From positions 1,627,921 to 1,691,920 of the forward strand of contig NC_008942.1 in NCBI RefSeq assembly GCF_000015765.1: 64,000 nucleotides of DNA, in the 5' to 3' direction. Each line of letters starts with the position of its first letter. The stretch's first letter is position 1. The notes below the pieces were generated by a model that ran no database searches, was not told the DNA's origin, and saw nothing but the letters and a program-made list of their open reading frames with translations. Source of the DNA: Methanocorpusculum labreanum Z. GTDB taxonomy: Archaea; Halobacteriota; Methanomicrobia; Methanomicrobiales; Methanocorpusculaceae. This document shows, piece after piece, positions 26,011 through 36,172 of this stretch. Made by a program: the position numbers and the translations under genes.

Positions 26011-27054
26011 TCACATCCGGATCTTGCCCTTGTGCCGGGCATACACTGCATAGTCAAGATACTTCTTTGTGGAAAGCATCTGTTCAACGGACGGACCCTG
26101 GGAACGGTCGATCTTATCTAAAATCGCGTCGGTCACGGTGATGTCGAAGGCATCGGATCCTGCGCCGCTGCCGTAGCTTGTAACGAAGATCCGGTCGCCG
26201 GGTTTTGCCACATCTAAAACGGCTGCTAAACCGAGAGGAACAGCGCCGCTGTAGGTGTTGCCGAGCGTGGGGGCCAGAAGACCCGCCTTGATCTGGTCTT
26301 TCGTGAATCCCAGCATCTGGGATGCTTTCTGCGGGAATTTGGCATTCGGCTGGTGGAAGACTGCATGCGTATAATCGGAAGGTTTCGTTCCGCGAAGTTC
26401 CATCATCAGCTTTGCAGCCCCAAGGGTGTGTTTGAAGTATCCGGGGTCACCGGAGAATCTTCCTCCGTGTCTTGGATAATCCTCTCCTTCGCGGCGCCAG
26501 AAATCCGGCGTGTCGGAGGTAAAAGAGCAGGTCTCATTGATGACCGCTATCGGATCGTCATTTCCAATAACGTATGCCGCTCCTCCGGCAGCTGCCGTAT
26601 ATTCCAGTGCATCGCCGGGAGCTCCCTGAGCGGTGTCCGCTCCGATTGCGACGGCGTATTTCATCATTCCCGATGATACCAGACCCATTGCCGTCTGAAT
26701 AGCGGCAGTGCCGGCTTTACAGGCGAATTCGTAATCTGCAGCCGTCATAACGGGTGTTGCGCCGATTGCCTCTCCGACGGTGACCGCGGTCGGTTTGACG
26801 GCATAGGGGTGTGACTCGGATCCTACATAGACTGCCTTTATGTCGGCAACGTCTATTGGACGCCGGCGAAGGGCCGAGCGTGCGGCCTCTACAGAAAAGG
26901 TTGCCGTGTTTTCATCGTAATCGGGTACGGCTTTTTCTAAAACGCCAAGACCGCCGGTGATCTCCGCGGCGTTCGCTCCCCATACACGGGCAATCTCTTC
27001 GACTTTTATTCTGAAACGGGGGATGTATGCCCCGTAGGTGATTATGCCTACCAT
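26011..27054 (-). CDS. Hydroxymethylglutaryl-CoA synthase
   Basis: The product is 347 residues. The active-site Cys is in [16 protein letters not shown] (near residue 112), with His in the [11 protein letters not shown] segment. It adds acetyl-CoA to acetoacetyl-CoA. It forms an operon with thiolase and DUF35; the upstream HTH gene overlaps it by seven bases, pointing to co-transcription with its own regulator. Confidence 0.95.
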   Translation of the reverse strand: MVGIITYGAYIPRFRIKVEEIARVWGANAAEITGGLGVLEKAVPDYDENTATFSVEAARSALRRRPIDVADIKAVYVGSESHPYAVKPTAVTVGEAIGATPVMTAADYEFACKAGTAAIQTAMGLVSSGMMKYAVAIGADTAQGAPGDALEYTAAAGGAAYVIGNDDPIAVINETCSFTSDTPDFWRREGEDYPRHGGRFSGDPGYFKHTLGAAKLMMELRGTKPSDYTHAVFHQPNAKFPQKASQMLGFTKDQIKAGLLAPTLGNTYSGAVPLGLAAVLDVAKPGDRIFVTSYGSGAGSDAFDITVTDAILDKIDRSQGPSVEQMLSTKKYLDYAVYARHKGKIRM

Positions 27055-27758
27055 TGTGTTTTCCTTAAACGTGTAACGAGATCCTGAACTCCCAGGGGCG
27101 TACAGAGAACGGTAATGTGATCTTTTTCTGCAAGCTTTTTGACGAGCGGGTTGACATGTGCCTCCTCTATCCCCTGAAGGATAACATACGGGGGTTTGAA
27201 CGGTGTCACGCGGATTGCGATCATCGGGGATTTTCCGGTTGAAATATCCGTGAAAATCAGAGCGCGCTCCGTACTCCAGCCGTAAATGCGGTTGAATTCA
27301 TTGGGCGAAAGATTCAGAATGGCATTCGTACTGTTTATAACAGTATAGCCGAAGATTTGTGAATCCAGCTCCCCGCAGATGAGGGTACATTCAATCAGTT
27401 CCGATAATTCCTTGATTGGAATAGAAGAAGCGAAGTCATGAATATCATAAATGACCTCGTCGTCGTAATCCGAGAACAGGAGTTTGCCATACTTTTTGAT
27501 GTATGTCCCACCATTTTCTTCGTCAACATCCAGAAGCGAGTCTACGATTTTCCCAACGACACCCGTTCCCGGACTTTTCCTCCGACCGCTCTCATAATCA
27601 CTGATAACGGACGGAGATACTCCAAGATGATCTGCGAGTACACCTGGAGCTATCTGAAAACTTGTACGCCATTTTTTCAGAGCTTTTCCCGGTGAATCGG
27701 AGAGGGTGATTTCGCCTGCCATCTTCTCGGCAAGCTGCTGGCGAAGTACCGGCTTCAT
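27048..27758 (-). CDS. HTH-XRE transcriptional regulator (COG1709-like)
   Basis: The product is 236 residues. An N-terminal HTH ([20 protein letters not shown], then [10 protein letters not shown]) is followed by a ~150-residue effector-type domain. Archaeal genes of this type regularly precede HMG-CoA synthase, and here it overlaps it, so it is likely to control isoprenoid synthesis; the ligand is unknown. The TATA-like GAAATATAGG lies just upstream of the start. Confidence 0.82.
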   Translation of the reverse strand: MKPVLRQQLAEKMAGEITLSDSPGKALKKWRTSFQIAPGVLADHLGVSPSVISDYESGRRKSPGTGVVGKIVDSLLDVDEENGGTYIKKYGKLLFSDYDDEVIYDIHDFASSIPIKELSELIECTLICGELDSQIFGYTVINSTNAILNLSPNEFNRIYGWSTERALIFTDISTGKSPMIAIRVTPFKPPYVILQGIEEAHVNPLVKKLAEKDHITVLCTPLGVQDLVTRLRKTQW

Positions 27759-27835
27759 ACCTACCTATATTTCGTTACTTACATAAGAAGTTGGTTGTCG
27801 AATTCGTCAATACGCGAACATGACCGATACTAACT

Positions 27836-27844
27836 CATATATAG
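27836..27844 (+). promoter_or_regulatory. TATA box of ribK
   Basis: CATATATAG is centred 26 nt before the ribK ATG, predicting a leaderless mRNA. Confidence 0.6.
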
Positions 27845-27865
27845 TAATCACTCCAACAATGAGTT

Positions 27866-28534
27866 ATGGAGACAATAGATGCTGAGGATGCAGCCTGTCT
27901 GCGGCGGATCGCTCTGCTTGGAGGGTGTAAAGGCCCGGTGCGTCTGTCCACGCAGGCACTGGGAGACCAGCTTGGGATCAGTCAGCAGACCGCATCACGC
28001 AGACTTCAGTCGCTCGAAAAGGCACAGATGATCTCGCGGACCGCCGAGTCGACCGGCCAGTATGTTCTCGTAACCAGGTCCGGGGAGGAGCATCTCCGCC
28101 GCGAGTTTGCCGAGTACGCCAAAATATTCGATGTAAAAGACGAGCAGTATGTCCTCACAGGGACGGTCATGTCCGGGGTGGGCGAGGGAAGATACTACAT
28201 GTCGATCCCCCATTACCAGGAGCAGTTTGAAAAACTCTGCGGATTTACTCCGTATCCGGGGACACTCAACATTAAACTCAATCCGCAGAGTGTTCTGATC
28301 AGAAAACGTATGGACTCTCTGGAATGGACAATCGTCCCCGGGTTCAAAGATGAGCACCGGATGTTCGGCGAGGCACGCTGCATCAAATGCACAATATCAG
28401 GAATCCCGTGCGCAATAGTTGTACCAGGCCGAACCCACCACCCGGAAGAAGTCATTGAAGTTATATCCGGCACCCAGCTCCGCGATGCGCTGGACCTTAC
28501 AGAAAACAGTGAAGTCGTTGTGGTCATAGGATAA
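27866..28534 (+). CDS. ribK: CTP-dependent riboflavin kinase with winged-helix domain
   Basis: The product is 222 residues. Residues 1-85 form a winged helix (TQALGDQLGISQQTASRRLQ); the rest is the archaeal RibK fold with SGVGEGRYYMSIPHY and FTPYPGTLNIKL. It makes FMN from riboflavin using CTP; the fused DNA-binding domain may repress riboflavin genes. It stands alone, divergent from the mevalonate regulator. Confidence 0.95.
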   Translation: METIDAEDAACLRRIALLGGCKGPVRLSTQALGDQLGISQQTASRRLQSLEKAQMISRTAESTGQYVLVTRSGEEHLRREFAEYAKIFDVKDEQYVLTGTVMSGVGEGRYYMSIPHYQEQFEKLCGFTPYPGTLNIKLNPQSVLIRKRMDSLEWTIVPGFKDEHRMFGEARCIKCTISGIPCAIVVPGRTHHPEEVIEVISGTQLRDALDLTENSEVVVVIG

Positions 28535-28607
28535 ACCATAACTTTTTTAGCAAATTTCCATTTATCCGGATCACGGAAAAGAAGATCAGGATTCTAATAA
28601 CCAGCGA

Positions 28608-28799
28608 TCACTCAAAGGAAAATATTTCTTCGATAGTAGTCTGAAAATATCGGGAAATCCTAAAAGCCAGTTCAAGGGACGGATCATACTTGCCTTTTTC
28701 TATCGCAAGGATCGTCTGGCGGGTCACGCCTAACTCTTTTGCAAGAGCGTCCTGCGTCAGATCGTGCATAGCCCGGTAGACCTTGATCTTATTCTTCAT
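28608..28799 (-). CDS. Small XRE-family regulator
   Basis: The product is 63 residues: MKNKIKVYRAMHDLTQDALA, then ELGVTRQTILAIEKGKYDPS, a complete Cro/cI HTH of the YozG/RstR type. The start at 28799 overlaps the upstream membrane-protein gene by 11 bases, a pairing frequent in archaea and bacilli. Confidence 0.9.
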   Translation of the reverse strand: MKNKIKVYRAMHDLTQDALAKELGVTRQTILAIEKGKYDPSLELAFRISRYFQTTIEEIFSFE

Positions 28800-29301
28800 C
28801 TTCACCCCATACCCCGAACTTGCGGGCGTAATAGAACCTGAATCCCACATAGATGAAGAGGGCCGCAACAATCAAAATGAGCTGCAGTACGGCAAATAAC
28901 CCCAGCTGTGAAATCGGGATCGTCTCAGGAGGGACGGGAAAATACGGGACGGATTCTAAACTCCCGGCAGGGAGCATCATGTCATTTTGGCGATGATAGG
29001 TAAATGACTGAAAACCCAGGGGGCCGCTGAACACATAGACGATCGTTGCAAGATTAACGGTCAGGAAAAGAACGACCGATGCCTTGATCGTAGCGGCGGC
29101 GGTTTTCATATCGATTAAAACACTGCGTTCATCCATAACAAGATCGGTGACACGCTTTTTGAGAACGAAGAAAAGCACAGCAGCTATTAGGATAGAAACT
29201 GCGATAATCACCGGACTCGAAAGTTCTATCGAGAGCCAGAATAAAAGAAGAAGCAAGACAGCCAGCAGACCGCATATAATATAGAACGTATTTTTCTTCA
29301 T
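28789..29301 (-). CDS. DUF2178-type membrane protein
   Basis: The product is 170 residues with four predicted spans (FYIICGLLAVLLLLLFWL; PVIIAVSILIAAVLFFVL; ASVVLFLTVNLATIVYVF; LFAVLQLILIVAALFIYVG). The segment VTDLVMDERSVLIDMKTAAAT between spans is typical of DUF2178. It is coupled with the small XRE regulator that follows. Function is unknown. Confidence 0.8.
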   Translation of the reverse strand: MKKNTFYIICGLLAVLLLLLFWLSIELSSPVIIAVSILIAAVLFFVLKKRVTDLVMDERSVLIDMKTAAATIKASVVLFLTVNLATIVYVFSGPLGFQSFTYHRQNDMMLPAGSLESVPYFPVPPETIPISQLGLFAVLQLILIVAALFIYVGFRFYYARKFGVWGEDEE

Positions 29302-29726
29302 TGGTTAATCCTACTTTATGTTAATTGAACACGATAAGGATTTGCAAAATATAAATATCCGCCCCGTGTGTGTGGGTCAGGGCGGATATTTGTGTATGGT
29401 GGTATGAGAAAAAATCTGATTCTGCTTTTTCCTGTTGTGTACTGAAGAACAGGAGGGCGATCCCCGTCCACCCCATACTTCAGCGTATAACATATTTTAC
29501 ATAATGTATTATATAGTTTCCGTTTTCAGCGATGGAGATGCCATCAATAAAATAAAAAGAAGAATCTCCGGATCCTGTATGGCGTGTGTGGACCGAATCC
29601 GGAGTGTGCTGGTGTGTATATGGTTCTATTTGGGAAAATCTGTGCTGTCTGTGTCATGAAGGATCGGCATATCCGACACTTCATTAATCTGTATATAATT
29701 CATTTAACAATATAAACATTCTGAAC
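29302..29726. promoter_or_regulatory. Gene-free region with the ygiQ-type gene promoter
   Basis: I see no supported gene in this ~425-base gap. It contains GT-rich runs (29365-29405) and, at 29692-29699, the TATA box TATATAAT about 31 nt before the downstream ATG. Confidence 0.5.
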
Positions 29727-31619
29727 ATGGAACTCTGCGTGAAAGTTAATCTCCGTAAAGAACCCACGATAGTGATAAGAATGCCTGCAATCACCCCCGG
29801 AAAAATAACCGACCAGCCGCACTATCTCCCGATAACAGCGGAAGAACTAAAAAATACCGGAAAATCGACCCCGGACATTATTCTCGTATCGGCCGATGCC
29901 TATGTCGATCATCCGTCATTTGCCGCCGCACTTCTCGGACGAACACTGATCAACGCAGGATTCTCCGTTGCGATAATTAGCCAGCCCGACTGGAAAGAAA
30001 GAGAAGGAAAGGACTTTGCCCGGTTTGGAAAACCGAACCTCTTCTTCGCCGTTCTTCCCGGAGCCGTCGATCCGATGGTGAGCGCCTACACCCCGGCACT
30101 CCGCCGCCGGCATGACGATGCATACTCGCCCGGAGGAAAACTTACCCGCCCGGAAAAAACGACCCTCGTTTACACGAATATCCTGCACCGTCTGTTCAAA
30201 GACACCCCAATAATAATCGGCGGGATCGAAGCAAGTCTCAGACGCTTCGCCCATTATGATTACTGGAGCGACTCGGTCAAACAGGGGATCCTTGCCGACG
30301 CTCCCGCCTCGCTTCTCGTTTACGGAATGGGCGAACTCCAGATGATCGAGATCGCCGCCCGCCTGAAAAACGGCGAAGAGATCAAAGACCTCACCGATAT
30401 CAGAGGCACCAGTTACACAATATCTATTGCAGAATTCCGGGAACATCCGCCGACAGGAATCATCCTTCCCGCATATCCGGCAGTAGTTAACAAGGAAACC
30501 TATGCGGAGACGTTTAAAATACAGTACCTCTCGAAGGATACGCTGATCCAGCCCCATCCGAAAACGGTCATCGTCCAGAACCCGCCGGCACGCCCGCTTA
30601 CAAGCGAGGAACTCGATATCATCTACGAACTTCCGTACACAAGAAAACAGCACCCGGCATACAAGGAGCCGATACCGGCTCTCACCCCGATCCAGTTTTC
30701 CATCACCACCCACCGCGGCTGTTTCGGCGCCTGTTCGTTTTGCGCCATCACTCATCATCAGGGAAAAGAGATCGTCTCGCGAAGCGAAGCGTCCATCTTG
30801 AGAGAAGCAGAGCGGATCGCCAAAATGCCTGAGTTCAAAGGGACGATCTCGGATCTGGGCGGGCCGTCGGCAAACATGTATGCCTGCAGCTGTGCAAAAT
30901 GGGAGAAAAACGGACCGTGTCTCGACAAAAACTGTACGACATGCCCTTCCATGAAGTTAGGCACAGCAGAACAGATTTCCCTCCTCAGAAACGTATCGGA
31001 GATTCGAAAAGTCAAACATGTTTTCATCAGCTCGGGAGTAAGATACGACCTCATCCCAAAAACGGAAGAGGGCGACCGATACCTGAGAGAGCTGACCGAA
31101 CGCCACATCTCGGGCCACCTGAAAGTGGCACCCGAACATATCAGCGATCGGGTAACTCAGCTGATGAACAAACCGGGTAAAGCAGTCTTCGATGCGTTCT
31201 GCAAAAGATTCGATGCCCTCCAAAAAGACAAGCTAAAGAGGCAGTATCTCGTTCCGTATCTTATGTCGTCCCACCCCGGGTGCCGGATAGACGATATGGT
31301 TACCCTTGCCCTATATCTTAGAGAGAAAGGGATGTACACCGAACAGGTCCAGGACTTTACCCCGGTCCCGATGACCCTTTCGACGGCGATGTATTATACA
31401 GGGATCCATCCTCTTACCGGAAAAAAAGTCTACGTGCCGCTGGGGGATGAAAAGCGGATTCAGAGAGCTCTGCTTCAGTGGAAGGATCCAAAACAGTATG
31501 AATATGTCGTCTCGGGGCTTTTGAAAGCAGGAAGACGTGATCTGATCGGCGATCTGGTTCCAAATAGAGGTCTGCCCCCGGTGAGAAAATCAGGCAGTTC
31601 GAAAAAAAGAAGAAGTTAA
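29727..31619 (+). CDS. YgiQ-family radical SAM protein
   Basis: The product is 630 residues. N-terminal segments PDIILVSADAYVDHPSFAAA and GGIEASLRRFAHYDYWSD are diagnostic of YgiQ (UPF0313). The radical SAM cysteines are in GCFGACSFC (~residues 331-339). A further Cys-rich stretch (CSCAKWEKNGPCLDKNC, then C) suggests an extra cluster or zinc site. The substrate is unknown. The gene converges with the antiporter gene and overlaps its stop. Confidence 0.93.
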   Translation: MELCVKVNLRKEPTIVIRMPAITPGKITDQPHYLPITAEELKNTGKSTPDIILVSADAYVDHPSFAAALLGRTLINAGFSVAIISQPDWKEREGKDFARFGKPNLFFAVLPGAVDPMVSAYTPALRRRHDDAYSPGGKLTRPEKTTLVYTNILHRLFKDTPIIIGGIEASLRRFAHYDYWSDSVKQGILADAPASLLVYGMGELQMIEIAARLKNGEEIKDLTDIRGTSYTISIAEFREHPPTGIILPAYPAVVNKETYAETFKIQYLSKDTLIQPHPKTVIVQNPPARPLTSEELDIIYELPYTRKQHPAYKEPIPALTPIQFSITTHRGCFGACSFCAITHHQGKEIVSRSEASILREAERIAKMPEFKGTISDLGGPSANMYACSCAKWEKNGPCLDKNCTTCPSMKLGTAEQISLLRNVSEIRKVKHVFISSGVRYDLIPKTEEGDRYLRELTERHISGHLKVAPEHISDRVTQLMNKPGKAVFDAFCKRFDALQKDKLKRQYLVPYLMSSHPGCRIDDMVTLALYLREKGMYTEQVQDFTPVPMTLSTAMYYTGIHPLTGKKVYVPLGDEKRIQRALLQWKDPKQYEYVVSGLLKAGRRDLIGDLVPNRGLPPVRKSGSSKKRRS

Positions 31620-32887
31620 ACCTGTATTTCCTTTTCCTGCTCACATGTAAGGGGTTTGGGCTTTTCTCCCTTGAAGAAAAATCCCCGATAAATCATTGGA
31701 ACGATGATCGTCGTCACAAGAGACACGACCACGATCGCGATGAAAAGCTCATTTCCAAGCTGGAGAAGATGTGCAGCCTCCGTCGGATCCACAGCCAAGG
31801 CTGCCATCTCTTCGAAATGATTCAAAGCGATAAGACCAACGATCATTGCCACCTCGCCGCGGGGAGTCATACCAAATCCGATCACCGCCGCATCCCGCCA
31901 GCTCATCCCGGTTAGTTTCGCCGGGAGACCGCAGCCGACAACTTTCGTGATGACGGCGACGACAGTCAGGATGGCGATAAAGAGGATCATGTCCTGCGTG
32001 AGATACCGCAGATCCGCGATGATACCAAGCGAGACGAAGAATATAGCCGCGAAGATGATATACAGATACTCGGCGCCGAGTTTGATATCCATACTATGTT
32101 TCAGACTGACTCTGTTCACGCAGACACCCGCAAGGAACGCCCCCACAATAGCGGAGATCCCCACCATTTCAGCCATCATTGCGTAGAAGAATGCGATCAT
32201 CATAGCAAAGATGAACACGAACTCCGGGAACTGCCGGGCGATCTTTGTTTCATCCATCTTGGTGATCAGATACGGGATAACTTTAACACCGACACCGGCA
32301 GCAATAATCACGAAACCGAACGCTTTGATAACGGTTAAACCGATTCCGAGAGGGACAAGCTCGCCGGTCGAGGCAAGATCGGTACAGATCGAAAGCACGA
32401 TCAAACTTAAGATATCGTCGATGACCGCAGCACCGATGATGGCCTTCGCAAACGGCTGATGGAGCTTGCCCATCTCCCGCAGAACATTTGCCGTGATCGC
32501 AATACTCGTTGCCGTCAGCGCGGTACCAATGAAAATGGCGCTGTAAAAGTCCATGCCGAAGAAGACCGCGGTGATGTAGCCCCCGACCCACGGAACGATA
32601 ACGCCGATGAGGGCAATTACCATGTACCGCCAGTTGGTGATATCACGCAGCTCAAATTCAAACCCTATGACAAACAGCAGAATGATTGCGCCAAGACCCG
32701 CAAGACTCTGGACAAAATCCGTATAAGTAATGAGTCCGAGAACGCTTGGTCCGACGATCAGACCTACCAGGATCTCGCCGATGACCGCGGACTGGTGGAT
32801 CCGTGTAGCGAGAAGATAACCACCCAGCGCAACGAATAACAGAAGACTCATCTGAAATTCGATGGTGGATATGAGTTCTTCCAACAT
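31616..32887 (-). CDS. Cation/proton antiporter, CPA2 family
   Basis: The product is 423 residues with about twelve spans. GEILVGLIVGPSVLGL near residue 40 and AAVIDDILSLIVLSI (the conserved DD pair, near 155) match KefB/NapA-type Na+(K+)/H+ exchangers. No TrkA-N domain is present. It stands alone and overlaps the convergent YgiQ gene by four bases. Confidence 0.9.
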   Translation of the reverse strand: MLEELISTIEFQMSLLLFVALGGYLLATRIHQSAVIGEILVGLIVGPSVLGLITYTDFVQSLAGLGAIILLFVIGFEFELRDITNWRYMVIALIGVIVPWVGGYITAVFFGMDFYSAIFIGTALTATSIAITANVLREMGKLHQPFAKAIIGAAVIDDILSLIVLSICTDLASTGELVPLGIGLTVIKAFGFVIIAAGVGVKVIPYLITKMDETKIARQFPEFVFIFAMMIAFFYAMMAEMVGISAIVGAFLAGVCVNRVSLKHSMDIKLGAEYLYIIFAAIFFVSLGIIADLRYLTQDMILFIAILTVVAVITKVVGCGLPAKLTGMSWRDAAVIGFGMTPRGEVAMIVGLIALNHFEEMAALAVDPTEAAHLLQLGNELFIAIVVVSLVTTIIVPMIYRGFFFKGEKPKPLTCEQEKEIQV

Positions 32888-32945
32888 AAGTATCTTGAAT
32901 TTAGGTTCTGCTAGTAAAAAGAATTTCTCTTAATGCCTTCGGATT

Positions 32946-33545
32946 TCAAAAATCGGGATCCTGTTTTGCCGGGCAGTAATTACATAACGCCTGCGGGAGA
33001 TCCTTTTCCCGATCACGAATCGGGCAGTAGACGATGTCGCCCGCCTGCCGGATGCGAAAACCTCCCGGAAACGGCATGCCGACCGGATGACCGCAGCCCC
33101 CTTTTACGAACATGACGTAGGCAAACACCAGACGGTAGAAGAATTTGGACAAGGGGTGGTTCTGGACCGGCCTTGGACTCTGTGAAGAAACCGCATCCTG
33201 AAAACAGTATTCGGGGACACCCGTCCAGTATTTTTTCCAGAGATCAAGATCGGGCAACGGACCATGACAAACAATACCCGGCCTGAAATCCTGCATGAAT
33301 GCATGATACTGATCGAAGAGATCCATGCAGTACGGCCGATACAACCGACGGTACGGATCGGGGAGGCGTTCCGCTTCGCACTTCAGATATCCGCCGATAT
33401 ACTGGAGATCGAATACCGTGTAGGCAGAGAGAGCCCGACCGATGATCTCGGCCGCGGCCTGGTTCGACTCGGCAGAAAGAAGAGCCGTGACCGTCTCTTC
33501 GATAAATTCCCGGGAGGAGGAGGCCGAACGCGAAAAGATGTCCAT
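32946..33545 (-). CDS. DUF2115 (UPF0305) family protein
   Basis: The product is 199 residues. The C-terminus contains conserved cysteines (GGCGHPVGMPFPGG; YCPIRD; LCNYCPAKQDP) that may bind metal. The family is widespread in methanogens with unknown function. The ATG at 33545 is used because family similarity starts there. It diverges from the TerC-like gene. Confidence 0.8.
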   Translation of the reverse strand: MDIFSRSASSSREFIEETVTALLSAESNQAAAEIIGRALSAYTVFDLQYIGGYLKCEAERLPDPYRRLYRPYCMDLFDQYHAFMQDFRPGIVCHGPLPDLDLWKKYWTGVPEYCFQDAVSSQSPRPVQNHPLSKFFYRLVFAYVMFVKGGCGHPVGMPFPGGFRIRQAGDIVYCPIRDREKDLPQALCNYCPAKQDPDF

Positions 33546-33608
33546 TGACTGATGAATATAACATTGGCTCCGAATCCTATAATATCTGTGTTCTGGAAAA
33601 CAACACAT

Positions 33609-33616
33609 GTTTATAT
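33609..33616 (+). promoter_or_regulatory. TATA box of the TerC-like gene
   Basis: GTTTATAT lies ~35 nt before the ATG at 33647, giving a short leader. Confidence 0.5.
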
Positions 33617-33646
33617 CCCGATACGTCAAACTACAGTGTAGTTTTC

Positions 33647-34618
33647 ATGGACATTCTCTACGCTGTAGTCGTCATCATTGGTCTTGTCGCTTTCGAGACC
33701 GTGGCCAGCATAGATAATGCCATAATTAATGCAGATATTTTATCCACGATGAAGGCCTGGGCCCGCCGGTGGTTCCTTACCTGGGGTCTTATCATCGCAG
33801 TTTTTGGAGTCAGAGGGCTTCTTCCCTGGGCCATTATATGGGCATCAGCCCCCTCGCTTGGTCCGATCGGGGCACTTACCGCGACATTTTCAGGCGATGA
33901 GACGGCGGCTCTCGCAATCGAGCATAGCGCTCCGTTCCTCCTTCTCGCCGGAGGAGTGTTTATGATTTTTCTGTTTCTGCACTGGTTTATGGTGGAGCAG
34001 AAAAACTGCATCGTGCCTGGAGAACTCGCTTTCTCCAAAACAGGCCCCTGGTTCTATGCGGCAGCTGCGATTATTCTTCTCGCAATCGTTTACTTTACCG
34101 TTCAGATAAATCCGTTCCTCGCCGTCGCGGCAGTCGCGGGATCTGCGATCTTCTTTATCATGCAGGGATTCAGGCTTTTTGCAGATGCCAAATCCCTGGA
34201 ACTTGAAACGAAAACGGTTGACGTGAATGAAACGGGACACAAGTCCGATATCAGCAAACTGATGCTTCTCGAAGTGATCGACGCAACATTTTCCATCGAT
34301 GGAGTCGTCGGGGCATTCGCATTCACGATGTCGGTACCGCTGATTCTGATTGGAAACGGTATCGGAGCCTTGGTCGTTCGTGAACTGACGATTCGAAATG
34401 TTGACAGTATCCGGAAATATGCGTATCTCAAGAACGGAGCGATGTATTCTATATTCTGTCTGGGTATCATCATGTGCTCGGAAGGATTCGGTCTTGAACT
34501 GCCGATCTGGATCGCACCCGTCCTTACCGTGAGCATTGTCGCGGTCTTCTTCTGGCTCTCCCTTAGAAGAATAAAGAGACATGATTACGGAGAGTGCCCG
34601 GCACCGAGAAAAGAGTAA
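33647..34618 (+). CDS. DUF475/TerC-like integral membrane protein
   Basis: The product is 323 residues with about nine spans. The motif FETVASIDNAIINADILS near the N-terminus and EVIDATFSIDGVVGAFAF in the second half contain the paired acidic residues of TerC-type proteins (DUF475). The family is linked to metal ion export and tellurite resistance. The start at 33647 is supported by the TATA box at 33609. Confidence 0.88.
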   Translation: MDILYAVVVIIGLVAFETVASIDNAIINADILSTMKAWARRWFLTWGLIIAVFGVRGLLPWAIIWASAPSLGPIGALTATFSGDETAALAIEHSAPFLLLAGGVFMIFLFLHWFMVEQKNCIVPGELAFSKTGPWFYAAAAIILLAIVYFTVQINPFLAVAAVAGSAIFFIMQGFRLFADAKSLELETKTVDVNETGHKSDISKLMLLEVIDATFSIDGVVGAFAFTMSVPLILIGNGIGALVVRELTIRNVDSIRKYAYLKNGAMYSIFCLGIIMCSEGFGLELPIWIAPVLTVSIVAVFFWLSLRRIKRHDYGECPAPRKE

Positions 34619-34651
34619 GATAAGTAATTTTTTAGAGGGAAACTGCCCCTC

Positions 34652-35254
34652 TTAGATTTTTCTGCAGACGATCGCCGCGTGCTCTTTGTGATACGGATCC
34701 AGCCACACGCTTTTTTCCATCAGATATCCGCCGGCCGTCAGCTCCGCACACGTATCGGCAAACACCTCATCGGCAGACTTTCTGATATCCACGCTCCGGG
34801 TTTTCAGCATCAGAATGAGACGGCCTCCTGATTTTACAAACGGCAGATGCTTCACTGCGATCTCTGCCTGATCCGGCTGGGCAACATCCTGATACAGCAG
34901 ATCTGCCGGTTCGAGAAGAGCGGCGTATCGAACCGGGCGGGTCGCATCGGCGTAGATCGGGATGATGTTTTTACGTTTTTTGGCAACCGCCAGAAGGTCC
35001 TCCATCGGGCGGGGAGCAAACTCTACGGCGTAAACTGATTCCACATAGTCCGCCACGTGGGAGACGGTCGTTCCGTTTGCGGCTCCGAGATAGAGGACGA
35101 CATCGTCCTTCCCAAGGGAGGTCGTTTTGTCCAGATACCAGAGAGCGGCAAGTTTGCTCCGGTACGGATCCCAGACACGGAAGTTTCCAAGCATCCGCTC
35201 ATTGTACACTCCTCCGGGGCCTTCGGAGACGAGCGTGCCGTTGATCTGAATCAT
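34652..35254 (-). CDS. flpA: Fibrillarin, rRNA/tRNA 2'-O-methyltransferase
   Basis: The product is 200 residues. It carries the SAM-binding LYLGAANGTTVSHVAD (residues ~54-69) and YQDVAQPDQA near 125. It methylates RNA ribose within C/D-box RNPs. Its start overlaps the Nop5 stop (ATGA), so the two partners are made together. Confidence 0.97.
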   Translation of the reverse strand: MIQINGTLVSEGPGGVYNERMLGNFRVWDPYRSKLAALWYLDKTTSLGKDDVVLYLGAANGTTVSHVADYVESVYAVEFAPRPMEDLLAVAKKRKNIIPIYADATRPVRYAALLEPADLLYQDVAQPDQAEIAVKHLPFVKSGGRLILMLKTRSVDIRKSADEVFADTCAELTAGGYLMEKSVWLDPYHKEHAAIVCRKI

Positions 35255-36138
35255 GCTTCCCCTCCGAAAATGCTGTCGATTTTGGCATTCGCCTGATCGA
35301 CGAATTCGGGATCAAGTTCGCCCCGATACAGATCCAGACGGGCGGCGATCGCGAGTTTTGCGGCAAGCTGACGGGCAACTTTTCCGCGGACCTCCTTTTT
35401 GGCGTTGTGAACACGCCGGTGCTGGAAGATGATTCCGTGTTTGGGCGAGGAAGAACCCGTTCTGATGTGGGAAAAGAGGGCAGACTCGGCGCCGATCACC
35501 TGAATGGATGAGCCGGGCATTTTTGCCGCCGCATCAAGACCGCCGGCACGGGCAATCAGCCGTGCGGCAACAAGACCGCCGACAAGGGCGCTCATATTCG
35601 GGATAACGCTCACGGCTTCCCGGGAGACTTCTTTCATGAGATCGGTTCTGACTCCGGAAAGAGAGAGGATCTCTCGTGCTACACGTTTTAAGGAAGGACT
35701 CCCGGATTTTGCGATCTTCTGGACGAGACGGGGACCGTTCGACCGGGTATATTTATGCGAGGTCCCAGGCGTCGTCGCCGCATGCCAGTCGGTCACTCTT
35801 TCCGTTAAGAGGTTGATCACATCATCCATCTCATCGAGGGTCCGAACCATCTGGAGGAGAGCGGCATCTTTTTTGTCAAGATCGGCGGCGATGCCTTTTT
35901 CCGCGAGAGAAAACGTGACCTCCCTGACCGCCCGGATGTATTCATCTCTGGATGAGATCAGGCCGGCATCCCGGAGGTCTTCCCAGTTACAAAGAACGGA
36001 CGGTATCGTAGTAGTATTCAGTACCCGTTCTTCGCATGCGGCCGTGTCCGTCGACAGATCTCCAGCTTCCCCATACCAGTGCATATAGTAATGTGGGAGG
36101 TTGTGGGGGATATAGATAGCGTGAGGGAAATCAACCAT
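35251..36138 (-). CDS. Nop5/Nop56-58 C/D-RNP core protein
   Basis: The product is 295 residues. The Nop domain is recognisable by PNMSALVGGLVAARLIARAG, AKMPGSSIQVIGAESALFSH and KHGIIFQHRRV. A shortened N-terminal domain binds fibrillarin, with a central coiled coil between. It is an archaeal-type protein without a Lys-rich tail. The start at 36138 is used because the upstream in-frame residues are few and unconserved. Confidence 0.95.
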   Translation of the reverse strand: MVDFPHAIYIPHNLPHYYMHWYGEAGDLSTDTAACEERVLNTTTIPSVLCNWEDLRDAGLISSRDEYIRAVREVTFSLAEKGIAADLDKKDAALLQMVRTLDEMDDVINLLTERVTDWHAATTPGTSHKYTRSNGPRLVQKIAKSGSPSLKRVAREILSLSGVRTDLMKEVSREAVSVIPNMSALVGGLVAARLIARAGGLDAAAKMPGSSIQVIGAESALFSHIRTGSSSPKHGIIFQHRRVHNAKKEVRGKVARQLAAKLAIAARLDLYRGELDPEFVDQANAKIDSIFGGEA

Positions 36139-36172
36139 AACAATTAACACAAACCTCTCTCAATAATACATC

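Noticed and set aside
29435-29659. 74-codon frame starting MCTEEQEGDP
   Set aside because: No ribosome site or TATA box at a useful distance and no domain-like pattern.
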